The notes: a model not told the origin generated them from the letters alone. A stretch of 54,629 bases of DNA from Variovorax sp. IB41 (GCF_016405905.1 NZ_JAEFCB010000031.1:1-54629); one strand, 5' to 3'. Counted from the stretch's first letter, positions 25,486 to 34,457 are shown. Numbers and translations are program-made.

Positions 25486-26747
25486 CGGGCCGGCACGTCG
25501 ATGCTCCCGCCCGTGAAGGGCGGCCCGTAGTGCTCGCCGTCCTGTGTTTCGCTCACGCGCCAGTGGTAGCGCCCGCCCACGACGAACGGGCCGACGATGG
25601 CGCTGCTGGCCTGCATGCCCTTCTGGTCGGTCACGAGGACTGCGAAATCGGGATCGCGCGAGAGTTCGAGCCGGTAGTTCCGCGCCGAAGAGCCGGCCCA
25701 TCGCAGCTCGATGCGGCCGTCCTCTTTCCACTGCGAGGTGCCGCCCGGCTGCGGCATGTAGAAGAGCAGGTTCCCCGGCATGCCTTCCAGCCGGGCTTCG
25801 TCCACGGCGGCCACCTGTAGGTGATAGAAGCCCGCATCGAGCGCCGTGGGGAGCGCCAGCGAAGTGCCGGCGCTGTCGCCTTCCACGAGGGGCGCGAGGA
25901 ACATCTCGTCCTGCGCGATGCGCCAGCGATAGCCTTGCGCGCCGGCAACCTGCGTGACCTCCACGCCGGGCGAATCCGCGGACGGCGGCTGGCTCGCGAA
26001 CTGCGGCGCGGGCAGCAGGGCACGAACCGTGGGGCGATCGGCCGCGTCGCCGAGCACGATCCCCTGGCCGGCTTCGATCGACACCTCGGCCTGCGTGCTC
26101 CCCTGGCTCGCGGCAACGCGGCCTTCGAGCACTTCGCTCACCACCTGCCCGTCCTGCGCGCGCACCCTGAACCGCGTGCCCCGCACGCTGAGCACCAGCG
26201 AGCGCGAGCGGATCTTGAACTCCTGGTCGGGGTGCTGCTTTCGCACCTGCGATTCGATGCTGCCGTCCAGCAGCCGGAAGCCGATGCGGCGACGGTCGAC
26301 GGCCTCCAGCGCGATCGCGCTGTGGGACGGAATCACCGAGCGACTGCCGTCGGGAAGGCCCAGCGTCACGAAAGAGCCCGCGTCCGTCGCCAGCGTGTCG
26401 CCGACCTTCACGGCGGCACCGGCGGCCACGCGCACCTCGGGTGCACCGGGCCGGCGCTGCCAGGCCTGGCCGGTCACCGCCAGCACCATCGCCTCGTCTT
26501 CGCCCAGGGCCCGGCCGTCCGCGAAGTACAGCACCGTGCCTGGCTGCAGAAGTCGCGGCTCGTCCACGCTGTTGCGCTGCTGTATTTCAGGCCACCGGCC
26601 CGGCTTTCGATAGTGCTGGCCGGAGATGCCCCACAGCGTGTCGCCCGGGCGGACCACATGCGACGACTGGGCCGCGACGTAGCCGAAGGGCGCGCACAGC
26701 CCCAGGGCCAGCATGCAGAGAACCCTGCGGCCGAGCGCGCGGTTCAC
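25482..26747 (-). CDS. LysM-FecR domain periplasmic protein
   Basis: A 421-residue exported protein. A signal peptide (to about residue 26) is followed by a LysM peptidoglycan-binding motif (HVVRPGDTLWGISGQHY, about 30-77). The FecR domain (about 105-215) has VTLGLPDGSRSVIPSHSAI and LSVRGTRFRV. Two C-terminal fibronectin-like segments contain YRWRIAQDEMF and YHWRVSE. The start is GTG at 26747, overlapping the regulator stop (GTGA). LysM-FecR proteins are often found beside two-component systems and adhesins. It probably senses or organises the cell wall and may pass a signal to the coupled CHASE2 kinase. That link is inference. Confidence 0.9.
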   Translation of the reverse strand: MNRALGRRVLCMLALGLCAPFGYVAAQSSHVVRPGDTLWGISGQHYRKPGRWPEIQQRNSVDEPRLLQPGTVLYFADGRALGEDEAMVLAVTGQAWQRRPGAPEVRVAAGAAVKVGDTLATDAGSFVTLGLPDGSRSVIPSHSAIALEAVDRRRIGFRLLDGSIESQVRKQHPDQEFKIRSRSLVLSVRGTRFRVRAQDGQVVSEVLEGRVAASQGSTQAEVSIEAGQGIVLGDAADRPTVRALLPAPQFASQPPSADSPGVEVTQVAGAQGYRWRIAQDEMFLAPLVEGDSAGTSLALPTALDAGFYHLQVAAVDEARLEGMPGNLLFYMPQPGGTSQWKEDGRIELRWAGSSARNYRLELSRDPDFAVLVTDQKGMQASSAIVGPFVVGGRYHWRVSETQDGEHYGPPFTGGSIDVPAR

Positions 26748-27472
26748 GGGTTTTCTTCCGCTGCCCAGCCCAGTTGGTAGCCCTGCCCGTAGACCGTCCT
26801 GAGGACCATGCCGCGCCGCGCATCGAGCAGCAGTTTCTTGCGCAGCCGGTAGATGTGGCTGTCCAGCGTGCGCGAGGGCGACTCATCGGTCTCGTAGCCG
26901 GCCGATTCGAGCAGGTGGGCGCGCGAGACCGTCTGGCCCAGGCGGCTGAACAGGAGCAGCGTCAGGCTGAACTCCCGGCTGGTCAGCGTGTAGCGCTCGG
27001 GCTCGGCCCCCGGCGTTTCCCGGTAGAGCACGAGGTGGCCGACCGCATCGAGCGTCCAGCGGCCGATGTGCAGGGGCCCGTCCGGCGACTGCGGCTTGCC
27101 GCGCTTGAGCAGCCGCAGCACGCGCGCCCGAAGCTCGATGGGGCGAAAGGGCTTGGTGATGTAGTCGTCGGCGCCGGAGTTCAGCGCATGTGCAACGTCC
27201 TCTTCGGAACCCTTGGAGCTGAGCATCAGCACCGGCACGGCGTCTCCCTTCCACACGCGCAGCCAGCGCAAGAGCTCCAGCCCGTCCATGCTGGGGATCG
27301 ACCAGTCCAGGATGACCAGGTCGAACGACTCCTTGCGCAGCACGTTCTGCAGCGCGACGCCATCGAAGAACGCCTGGCAGTTCACCGGTCCGTCGCGTTC
27401 GAGCTGCTGCTCCAGCGTGCGGACCAGGAGGGTCTGTTGAGAGAGTTCGTCTTCGACGATCGCGATGCGCAT
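26744..27472 (-). CDS. OmpR/PhoB-type response regulator
   Basis: A 242-residue regulator. The receiver has the acidic pair in IVEDE, Asp56 (VILDWSIPS), MLSSKG and Lys107 (ITKPFRP). The C-terminal winged helix has YTLTSREFSLTLLLFSRLG, SRTLDSHIYRLRKKL and TVYGQGYQLGW. It is the first gene of an operon with the LysM-FecR protein and the CHASE2 kinase (4-base overlaps). Divergent from the trimeric autotransporter at 27775, it is the best candidate regulator of that adhesin. Repeated TTCACA blocks in the gap may be its sites. Confidence 0.93.
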   Translation of the reverse strand: MRIAIVEDELSQQTLLVRTLEQQLERDGPVNCQAFFDGVALQNVLRKESFDLVILDWSIPSMDGLELLRWLRVWKGDAVPVLMLSSKGSEEDVAHALNSGADDYITKPFRPIELRARVLRLLKRGKPQSPDGPLHIGRWTLDAVGHLVLYRETPGAEPERYTLTSREFSLTLLLFSRLGQTVSRAHLLESAGYETDESPSRTLDSHIYRLRKKLLLDARRGMVLRTVYGQGYQLGWAAEENP

Positions 27473-27774
27473 TGGCTACCTTGGTGTCTCCAAAACGCTG
27501 GATTCTGGTCGATGGCCTGCGCCGGAATCTGATGAATTCACACCTGTCACGACATTGTGAAAAGCAGGGAAACGTTCACATTTTGACGCAGAAATATACA
27601 AATATTCTCGCGAAATGTCGCAACCGGCTAGGTGGGTTCGACCTCGTGACGAATCATCCGCCGTCCCCGCTCCGGGTCGAGGCCGTTGCAACGCGCCGAT
27701 AGCCAGGGAGCAAAAAACTAGCAAAAGGATCGACAGCCGACGGCCGATCGATCCACTCCAACTGGATCTTCGTC
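27473..27774. other. 302-base divergent regulatory region
   Basis: This lies between the OmpR-type regulator operon and the autotransporter and is clearly more A/T-rich than its surroundings. It holds TTCACA (27537 and 27575), TCAC-N6-GTGA (27547-27560), an AATAT-ACAA-ATATT dyad (27593-27606) and, near the autotransporter start, GGATCGA/TCGATCC (27727-27754). No clear -35/-10 pair was found. Confidence 0.6.
27537..27580. promoter_or_regulatory. Candidate OmpR-type operator cluster
   Basis: Two TTCACA copies (27537-27542, 27575-27580) bracket a TCAC-N6-GTGA dyad. TTCAC and GTCAC at 27537 and 27546 are offset by nine bases, similar to the tandem half-sites used by OmpR-family regulators. It sits in the divergent region controlled most plausibly by the adjacent regulator. 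Confidence 0.35.
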
Positions 27775-30700
27775 ATGAACAGAATCTTCCGCTCCGTCTG
27801 GAGCGAATCCTTGGGTGCGTGGGTCGCCACCGCCGAAACGAGCCGTGCCCGGGGCCGGCGCGGCAGTGTCCGTGCGAGCGTCGTGGCCGCGGCCACGCTG
27901 CTGGGCGGGGCCAACGTGGCGAACGTGGCTTGGGGCGCGCAGGCCGTCAACGACGGAACGCTCTGCATGTCCCAAAGCGGGCCGGGCCAAACCTGGACCT
28001 GCCATGTGCCCAACAGCAAGGGCGGGTTCGCGATCATCAAGGGCCTGCCCGACGTCGGGAACGGATCGTCGCCGGACTGGGTCGCCGTGGCGAATGCGGC
28101 CGCGGCCAGTGTCGGGACCAATGCGCTTCTGCTCGGCGACACGGCCACCGTGGCCACTGGCAACGCAAGCATCGCAGTCGGCAATGGCGGCAAGGCAACG
28201 GCGGCCAGCGCGATCGCCATCGGCACCTTTGCCAACGCGGCCGGCGGTTCGTCGATCGCCATCGGCTTGCGCGCCAACGCCGCCGGCGGCAGCGGGGTTG
28301 CCATCGGCAACAACAGCCTGGCGGCCGCGACGGGTTCGGTCGCGGTCGGCGTGCAGGCGCACTCGTCTTATGAAGGCAACATCGTGATCGGCCGACAGGC
28401 GAGCGATGGCGGCGGCGACCAGACCATCGTCATCGGCGATGGAGCCGGCATCAACAGCAAGGGCATGGGCAATCTCGCGATCGGCTACCAGGCAGGGCAG
28501 AACACCGGCACCTCCTACAGCGGAGGTCCCACGGTCCAGTCCGACTCCAACGCCGCCTTCGGGAACAACGCCGGTCAGTACGTCAACGGCGGCAACAATC
28601 TCGCCGTCGGCGGCAGCGCGGGCGGCGGCGTCGAAGGTTATGGAAATGCGGCTTTCGGATCGACGGCCGGCCGGGACGTGGTGGGCAGTACGAACCTGGC
28701 GATGGGCCAAAGATCCGGGGAGGCCGTAAGGGGCGACGAGAACATCGCGATAGGCCGCGAGTCTGGCGCGCTCATCACAGGCACCAGAAACGTGGCCATG
28801 GGGGCTGGCGCCGGCTCGGGCGTCCTTGGGTCGACCAACATCGGCATCGGCTACGCCGGCGGCAACTCCGTCAGGGGCGACTACAACTCGGCGGTCGGCT
28901 ACAACGCGGGCCTGAGCATCGAGGGCTCGAACAACGCCTCCTTCGGCACGGGTGCGGGCTTTTATTCGAAGACCGACCTGAGCGTGGCGCTGGGCGTGAG
29001 TGCCGGGGCCTACGTCCAGGGTTATTCCAACGTCGCACTGGGAAGAAACGCAGGCAGCGGCAGTTCCAGTACGCCGCTGGATGCGGACTACGCCATCTCG
29101 ATCGGGGACAGCAGCCGGGCTGCCGCGGATCGCGCGATCGCGATCGGCTCGGACGCGAAGGCCCTGGGCGTGAGCAGCATTAGCATCGGCACGGGCAACA
29201 CGGTGAACGGCGCGCGTTCGGGCGCGATCGGCGACCCGAGCTTCATCAACGCCGACGACAGCTACGCCATCGGCAACAACAACACCATCGCCGCCGGCGC
29301 CAACCAGAGCTTCGTGCTCGGCAACAACGTCTCGGTGACCAACGCCAACAACGTCGTGCTCGGCAACAACAGCGCCGACAAGGCGGCGGTGCAGGTGACG
29401 AGCGCCACCGTCCCGACCGTGATCGCCACGCTCAACCCCGACGGCACCGTCAGCTACAGCGCCGGGCCGGCCGTCACCTACGGCAATTTCGCCGGTACCG
29501 CCACGGGCGTGGTGAGCGTCGGTGCGGCAGGGGCCGAGCGCCAGATCGTCAACGTGGCGCCGGGCGCGATCACCGCGACCAGCACGGATGCCATCAACGG
29601 CAGCCAGCTGTACAACGCCGTCACGACGCTCAGCGGCAGCATCACCACCATCGTCAACAACGCGCAGACGCACTACTACAGCGTGAACGACGGCGGCACC
29701 AAGCAGGGCAACTACGCCAACGACGGCGCCAGCGGCGCCAATTCGGTGGCGGCCGGTGCGGGGGCCAGCGCCTCGGGTGCCGGCGCCGTCGCGGTGGGCA
29801 ACGCGGCTACGGCCAGCGCGGCCAACAGCGTCGCGGTGGGCTCCAACGCCACCGCCAGCACCGCCAACAGCGTGGCCCTGGGCAACGGCTCGACCACCAC
29901 CGCGGCCACGCCCACGGCCAGCACCACGATCCAGGGGCAGACTTACAACTTCGCCGGCGCCAACCCCGTCGGCGTGGTGAGCGTGGGCGCACCGGGTGCC
30001 GAACGCCAGATCCAGAACGTGGCCGCGGGCCAGCTCAGCGCCACCAGCACCGATGCGGTCAACGGCAGCCAGCTGTATGCGACCAACCAGGCGGTCAACA
30101 ACATCCAGGGCGGCGGCGGCATCAAGTATTTCCACGCCAATTCGCAGGCTGCCGATTCGCAGGCGGCCGGTGCGGAGAGCGTGGCCATCGGCCCGCAGGC
30201 CGTGTCGCAGGGCGCCGGTTCGATCGCCATCGGCAACAGCACGATCGCCACGGCGACCAACGGCGTGGCGCTCGGCGCGAACGCCACGGCCGACCGCGCG
30301 GGCATGAGCGGGCAGAAGGAGTTGTTCTCCAACGCCGTCGTGAACTCGGCGCAGGGCGCGGTCTCGGTGGGGAGCACGGGCAACGAACGCCAGATCACCA
30401 ACGTCGCCGGCGGCACGCAGGCCACCGACGCGGTGAACGTGCGCCAGTTGCAGGCCGTCAAGAACAGCAGCGTGCAGTACGACACGAACGGCGACGGCAC
30501 GGTCAACCACAACAGCATCACGCTGGGCAACAACACCGGGCCGACCACGATCCGCAACGTGGCGCCGGGCGTCGCGCCCACCGATGCGGTCAACGTGCAG
30601 CAGCTGCAGGGCAGCGTGGCGAACAGCGCCGCGTACACCGACGCACGGGTCAACCAGATGGGCCAGTCGATCGACCAGATCGGCAAGAAGGCGTACGCCG

Positions 30701-30915
30701 GCGTGGCCGCCGCCATGGCGATGGAGAGCGCGCCCTACGTGCCCGGCAAGGTGACCTATGCGGCGGGCATGGGGTACTACGAGCAGCAGAGCGCGGTGGG
30801 CGTGTCGCTGCGCAAGACCGCCGACAACGGCCGCTGGAGCGTCACCGGCGGCGCATCGGCGACCACGCGGGGAAGCGTCGGCTTTCGCGTCGGCATCGGC
30901 GGTGTCTGGGACTGA
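27775..30915 (+). CDS. Trimeric autotransporter adhesin (YadA-type)
   Basis: A 1046-residue adhesin. It begins with an extended signal peptide region (MNRIFRSVWSESLGAWV). The head has at least ten 16-residue units of the type AGxxVxGxxNxAxGxx (e.g. AGGGVEGYGNAAFGST), then YadA-type 14-residue GxxxxAxGxxA repeats. Several neck motifs follow, such as ERQIVNVAPGAI with TDAINGSQLY and ERQITNVAGGTQATDAVNV. A short coiled stalk (VNQMGQSIDQIGKKAYAGVAA) leads to the YadA anchor, ending FRVGIGGVWD. The last residues suit an outer-membrane barrel. The OmpA-type gene follows 3 bases later. Its regulation probably comes from the divergent two-component operon. Confidence 0.95.
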   Translation: MNRIFRSVWSESLGAWVATAETSRARGRRGSVRASVVAAATLLGGANVANVAWGAQAVNDGTLCMSQSGPGQTWTCHVPNSKGGFAIIKGLPDVGNGSSPDWVAVANAAAASVGTNALLLGDTATVATGNASIAVGNGGKATAASAIAIGTFANAAGGSSIAIGLRANAAGGSGVAIGNNSLAAATGSVAVGVQAHSSYEGNIVIGRQASDGGGDQTIVIGDGAGINSKGMGNLAIGYQAGQNTGTSYSGGPTVQSDSNAAFGNNAGQYVNGGNNLAVGGSAGGGVEGYGNAAFGSTAGRDVVGSTNLAMGQRSGEAVRGDENIAIGRESGALITGTRNVAMGAGAGSGVLGSTNIGIGYAGGNSVRGDYNSAVGYNAGLSIEGSNNASFGTGAGFYSKTDLSVALGVSAGAYVQGYSNVALGRNAGSGSSSTPLDADYAISIGDSSRAAADRAIAIGSDAKALGVSSISIGTGNTVNGARSGAIGDPSFINADDSYAIGNNNTIAAGANQSFVLGNNVSVTNANNVVLGNNSADKAAVQVTSATVPTVIATLNPDGTVSYSAGPAVTYGNFAGTATGVVSVGAAGAERQIVNVAPGAITATSTDAINGSQLYNAVTTLSGSITTIVNNAQTHYYSVNDGGTKQGNYANDGASGANSVAAGAGASASGAGAVAVGNAATASAANSVAVGSNATASTANSVALGNGSTTTAATPTASTTIQGQTYNFAGANPVGVVSVGAPGAERQIQNVAAGQLSATSTDAVNGSQLYATNQAVNNIQGGGGIKYFHANSQAADSQAAGAESVAIGPQAVSQGAGSIAIGNSTIATATNGVALGANATADRAGMSGQKELFSNAVVNSAQGAVSVGSTGNERQITNVAGGTQATDAVNVRQLQAVKNSSVQYDTNGDGTVNHNSITLGNNTGPTTIRNVAPGVAPTDAVNVQQLQGSVANSAAYTDARVNQMGQSIDQIGKKAYAGVAAAMAMESAPYVPGKVTYAAGMGYYEQQSAVGVSLRKTADNGRWSVTGGASATTRGSVGFRVGIGGVWD

Positions 30916-30918
30916 GCG

Positions 30919-31797
30919 ATGCCAGGACCGAACGCCTCCTCCCTCAACTCCTTCATGGCCATACACATGCCCCAACGATTCATCTTCCGCGCGGCCGCCG
31001 CAGCGATGCTGTGCGCCGGCGCCTTGTCAGCCGCCGCCGCAGCAGCGGCAGCGAACGACGACATCCGGTTTCCCGAGCTGCAGAGCTCTTACCTGAAGAC
31101 CGGCGATTTCGTCGGGCCCGATCACGTGCGGCGCGTGCGGCCGGGCCTGAACAAGGACCAGGTCCGCCTCGAGCTGGGCAATCCGCATTTCAGCGAAGGC
31201 ATCTTCGGCGTCTCGGCGTGGGACTACGCGTTCAACTTCTACACGGGCAAGGCCGACGCCTACGTGACGTGCCAGTTCAAGGTGAAGTTCAAGCGCGACG
31301 AAGGGCAGTACCGCGTGGAATCGACGCACTGGAAGGACCCCGATTGCGCGCTCTTCGCGCAGCCGCCCGAGGTCGTTCCGGTTCGCAGCGTGCCCACGTT
31401 GCTGCCGCCCCAGAAGGTGACGCTGAATGCCGACGGGCTGTTCCGCTTCGACGGCGCGGGGCCTGGCGACCTCTTGCCCGAAGGCCGCGAGCGCGTGGCG
31501 CGCCTGGCGGGCGACATCCAGGCCAACTTCAAGGCGCTGCACTACGTGACGGTCACGGGCCACACCGACCGCCTGGGCACCGATGCCTACAACCAGGCGC
31601 TCTCGCAGGCCCGTGCGAACACGGTGCGCGACCTGCTCGTGCAGGCCGGCATCGACCGGGCCAAGGTGCGCGCATCGGGCATGGGCAAGCGCCAGCCCGT
31701 GGTGAGCGACTGCGAAGGAACGCGCGCCACCCCGGACCTGGTGAAGTGCCTGCAGCCCAACCGCCGCGTGGAGATCGAAGTGGTCGGCGGCACCTGA
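30919..31797 (+). CDS. SmpA/OmlA-OmpA fusion outer-membrane protein
   Basis: Up to 292 residues. The signal peptide (MPQRFIFRAAAAAMLCAGAL) begins at an in-frame ATG at 30967, which may be the true start; ATGs at 30919 and 30955 are in frame and none has a clear ribosome site. The first mature domain (VRPGLNKDQVRLELGNPHF, then WDYAFNFY) resembles SmpA/BamE lipoproteins but there is no lipobox. The C-terminal domain is OmpA-like, with YVTVTGHTDRLGTDAYN and ALSQARANTVRDLLVQAGI. Such OmpA proteins are recurrent partners of Burkholderia trimeric autotransporters and may assist their assembly. The operon position supports this. Confidence 0.88.
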   Translation: MPGPNASSLNSFMAIHMPQRFIFRAAAAAMLCAGALSAAAAAAAANDDIRFPELQSSYLKTGDFVGPDHVRRVRPGLNKDQVRLELGNPHFSEGIFGVSAWDYAFNFYTGKADAYVTCQFKVKFKRDEGQYRVESTHWKDPDCALFAQPPEVVPVRSVPTLLPPQKVTLNADGLFRFDGAGPGDLLPEGRERVARLAGDIQANFKALHYVTVTGHTDRLGTDAYNQALSQARANTVRDLLVQAGIDRAKVRASGMGKRQPVVSDCEGTRATPDLVKCLQPNRRVEIEVVGGT

Positions 31798-31854
31798 TCG
31801 ACATCGGTGGGCATCGTGGTGCTGGCCGTGCTGGCCGTGCGGAACGGCCGACAG

Positions 31855-32541
31855 TCATCCTGAAGCAGTGCGCCGGTAGGTCAGCAGCCGCCCCCGGTAC
31901 GCCACGCGGCCCACCGCCGCGCGCTGGTCGAGCCGCTCCTCGCACATGCCGAAGCCTTCGTCGGCCATCTGCCGGTTGAAGGCGGGGCGGTTGCCGCGGT
32001 CGGGGTCGACGATCCACACCTCGCCGGCGGGGCTCGCATGCCGGCCGATGAAGGCGGCCAGCAGGCCGCCCGCATCGCGCTCGTAGAGCAGGTCGCTGCC
32101 GATGATGAGATCGAACGCGCCTTGCACGTCGCCTTCGGTGTTCACTCCGCCCATGCCCCAGTGGCCGCGCCGGTACTTCATCGGCGGCAGCGCGTTCAGC
32201 CGCAGGTTCTCCAGCAGGAAGCCGGCCGTCAGCGGGTGGCAGTCGCTCGCGGTCATGTCGTTGCCGCGGCGGTGGCCGACCAGGCTCGCGAGCGCCAGGC
32301 CGCAGCCGATCTCCAGCACGCGGGCGCCGATCACGACGGGGTGTATCGCCATCCGCGCGGCCAGTTGCGCACCCGAGGGCCACAAGAGCCCGAACATCGG
32401 CCATGCCGCCGACGAGATGCCTTGCGCTGCCGCGGCGCCTTGCGGATCGGCGTACTGCTGGCGGTCGAGCAGGGACCGGATGACCAGGTCGTCCGCACCC
32501 GCGATGGCGATGCGCTCCAGCTTGATTTGGTAGCCCGGCAT
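31855..32541 (-). CDS. Class I SAM-dependent methyltransferase
   Basis: A 228-residue protein with a Rossmann-like methyltransferase fold. Motif I is VLEIGCGLALASLVGHRRG, the acidic loop TASDCHPLT, and motif IV is LIIGSDLLYERD. The ending and the GxxxWP-type region (SSAAWPMFGLLWPSGAQLA) resemble the METTL21/methyltransferase-16 group of protein lysine methyltransferases. The target protein is unknown. It is convergent with the OmpA-type gene and divergent from the RpiR regulator at 32650. Confidence 0.85.
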   Translation of the reverse strand: MPGYQIKLERIAIAGADDLVIRSLLDRQQYADPQGAAAAQGISSAAWPMFGLLWPSGAQLAARMAIHPVVIGARVLEIGCGLALASLVGHRRGNDMTASDCHPLTAGFLLENLRLNALPPMKYRRGHWGMGGVNTEGDVQGAFDLIIGSDLLYERDAGGLLAAFIGRHASPAGEVWIVDPDRGNRPAFNRQMADEGFGMCEERLDQRAAVGRVAYRGRLLTYRRTASG

Positions 32542-32649
32542 CGGAAGGGGGCGGGGCCTCGCGGGCGAGGCCTCGAGGCAAAGCGAAGGAGGCCCAGTAT
32601 GCGCGCCGCCGCATCAAACCGCCATCGTGGGCGGGTAAGCTCGCGGCCC

Positions 32650-33579
32650 ATGAAGCGCAACAGCAGCCCCAGCACCCCCCGATCCGCCAGCCCCAAGGCC
32701 GCCGGCATGCCGCCGCCGCAGTTGCCGGACGGCCAGGTCTCGGCGGTGCTCGCGCGCATCGAGACGCTGTGGTCGTCGCTCGGCCCCGTGGGCCAGCGCA
32801 TCGCCGACTTCATCGTGAAGAACCCGCGCGAGGTGGTCCACATGTCGGTGAGCGAAGTGGCCGAGCGCACGGGTTCGAGCGAAGGCAGCATCGTGGGCCT
32901 GTGCAAGAACCTGGGCGCCACGGGCTTCCAGCAGATCAAGATCGCGCTCGCGCAGGAGATCGTGCGGCCGGTGCAGTTCATCCACGAAGACCTCGACCCG
33001 CAGGACAAGGCCGATGCGGTGATCCGCAAGATCTTCCAGAGCAACGTGCAGACGCTGCACGACACGCAGGCCACGCTCGATGCGAAGGCGATGGAGCGCG
33101 CGGTCAAGCTCTTCCGCCGCGCCGAGCGCATCGAGATCTACGGCATCGGCAGCTCCGCCACCATCGCCGAAGACGCCCACTACCGCATGCTGCGCATCGG
33201 CCTCAATGCGAAGGTGGTGGTCGATTCGCACGTGCAGGCCATCAGCGCCTCGCTCACCGATGCGAAGGTGGCGGTGCTCACCATCTCGCACTCGGGCAGC
33301 ACGCACGAGACGGTCACGGCCACGCGGCTTGCGAAAGAGGCGGGCGCCTCGACGGTGTGCATCACCAACTTCGGCAAGTCGCCGATCCAGGCCTTCGCCG
33401 ACGTGGTGCTCTTCACCATGGCGCGCGAGACCAGCTTTCGCACCGAGGCGATGACCAGCCGCCTCGCGCAGCTGGCGATCATCGACGTGCTGATCGCGTG
33501 CCTGGCGCTCTCGGACTACGACACCTCGGTGCGCACGTTGCGCCAGACCTTCGACGTGCTCTCGCTCAAGAGGTACTGA
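32650..33579 (+). CDS. MurR/RpiR-family regulator
   Basis: A 309-residue regulator. The N-terminal RpiR helix-turn-helix (about residues 30-105) includes GPVGQRIADFIVKNPREVVH and VSEVAERTGSSEGSIVGLCKN. A SIS domain (about 145-285) has EIYGIGSSATIAEDA and VAVLTISHSGSTHETV and normally binds phosphosugars. The ATG at 32650 gives a standard length plus a short basic leader. The tail overlaps the convergent HAD phosphatase gene by 64 bases. The nearby phosphonate-type transporter is the likely regulon; a ligand with a phosphate or phosphonate group would suit a SIS domain (inference). Confidence 0.9.
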   Translation: MKRNSSPSTPRSASPKAAGMPPPQLPDGQVSAVLARIETLWSSLGPVGQRIADFIVKNPREVVHMSVSEVAERTGSSEGSIVGLCKNLGATGFQQIKIALAQEIVRPVQFIHEDLDPQDKADAVIRKIFQSNVQTLHDTQATLDAKAMERAVKLFRRAERIEIYGIGSSATIAEDAHYRMLRIGLNAKVVVDSHVQAISASLTDAKVAVLTISHSGSTHETVTATRLAKEAGASTVCITNFGKSPIQAFADVVLFTMARETSFRTEAMTSRLAQLAIIDVLIACLALSDYDTSVRTLRQTFDVLSLKRY

Positions 33580-34391
33580 GGCGCTTCTTCGGCCGCGAAC
33601 GCGGCGGAGCGGAAGAGCCCCGCCACGGTGGGTGCGACGGCACCCGGCGCCTGGCCCACCAGGAGGCACGCCATGCCCAGCCGCGCGGCGCCTTCGGCGT
33701 CGGTGAGCGGGTTGTCGCCGATGACCACCGTGCTCGCGGGCTCCGCGCCCAGGCGGCGCAAACCTTCCTCGAACAGCAGCGGCGCGGGCTTGCCGATCAC
33801 GCGCCAGGGCTGCACGCCGCTCGCGGCGAGCACGGCCGCGAGCAGCGCGCCGGTCTCGGGCACCACGCGGCCTTGCGGGCCGGGGTGCGTGGCGTCGGCG
33901 TTGGTCACCATCAGCCTGGCGCCGCGCAGCAGTTCGTTGGCGGCGAGCGCGAGCCGCGCGTGGCTGAAGTGCATGTCCAGCGCGAGCAGCACGAAGTCCG
34001 CATTCGCCTGCACCAGCTCGCAGCCTTCGGCCCGCGCGAACCGATGCAGCGACTGGCTTCCGATCAGCAGCACGCGCGCGCCGGGGTGCTGCTGCGCGAG
34101 CTGCCGCACCGCCAGTTCGCCGGCCAGCACGATGCGCCCGGGCGGCACGCGCAGGCCCAGCCGGCGCAGCCGCAGCGCCAGGCCCTGCGCCGTGTGCGTG
34201 GAGTTGTTGGAAACGATGGCGTAGCGGTCGTGAAAGTGCGCGAGCAGTTCGGCCGCGCCCTCGATCGCTTCCTGCTGGCGCACCAGCGTGCCGTCCAGGT
34301 CGACGAGCAGGTGGCGGGCCCGGGTGAGCCATTCGCCGTTCGCTGTTGCTTTGCTGCCATTCACTGTCGCTGTCTTGAAATTCGTGCTCAT
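33516..34391 (-). CDS. HAD-IIA family phosphatase
   Basis: A 291-residue hydrolase of the p-nitrophenyl-phosphatase/NagD type. The catalytic motif is LLVDLDGTLV (nucleophile Asp31, acid Asp33), motif II VSNNST, motif III GKPAPLLF and motif IV VVIGDNPLTD. The start at 34391 has GGAG at a good distance. It is divergent from phnD and convergent with the RpiR gene, whose 3' end it overlaps by 64 bases. It could dephosphorylate a metabolite from the imported phosphonate or phosphate ester. The substrate is not visible from sequence. Confidence 0.88.
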   Translation of the reverse strand: MSTNFKTATVNGSKATANGEWLTRARHLLVDLDGTLVRQQEAIEGAAELLAHFHDRYAIVSNNSTHTAQGLALRLRRLGLRVPPGRIVLAGELAVRQLAQQHPGARVLLIGSQSLHRFARAEGCELVQANADFVLLALDMHFSHARLALAANELLRGARLMVTNADATHPGPQGRVVPETGALLAAVLAASGVQPWRVIGKPAPLLFEEGLRRLGAEPASTVVIGDNPLTDAEGAARLGMACLLVGQAPGAVAPTVAGLFRSAAFAAEEAPQYLLSESTSKVWRNVRTEVS

Positions 34392-34397
34392 GGATCT

Positions 34398-34457
34398 CCG
34401 GTATCGGCCGACCGGTATCTCGGCCATGGCGCCGGATTGTATTGAACATTGCTCAAT
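34398..34457. promoter_or_regulatory. Candidate operators in the HAD/phnD divergent gap
   Basis: Within the 201-base A/T-enriched gap, ATTGA-N7-TCAAT (34441-34457) forms a dyad of the RpiR-like TGA...TCA type. Nearer the HAD gene, CCGGTATC occurs twice (34398 and 34412), 14 bases apart and each followed by CGGCC. Both are candidate binding sites for the nearby RpiR regulator. Confidence 0.35.

Noticed and set aside
27718..30975. Long open minus-strand frame opposite the first autotransporter
   Set aside because: Its repetitive Ala/Asp/Val/His composition mirrors the adhesin repeats; no ribosome site or recognisable motif.
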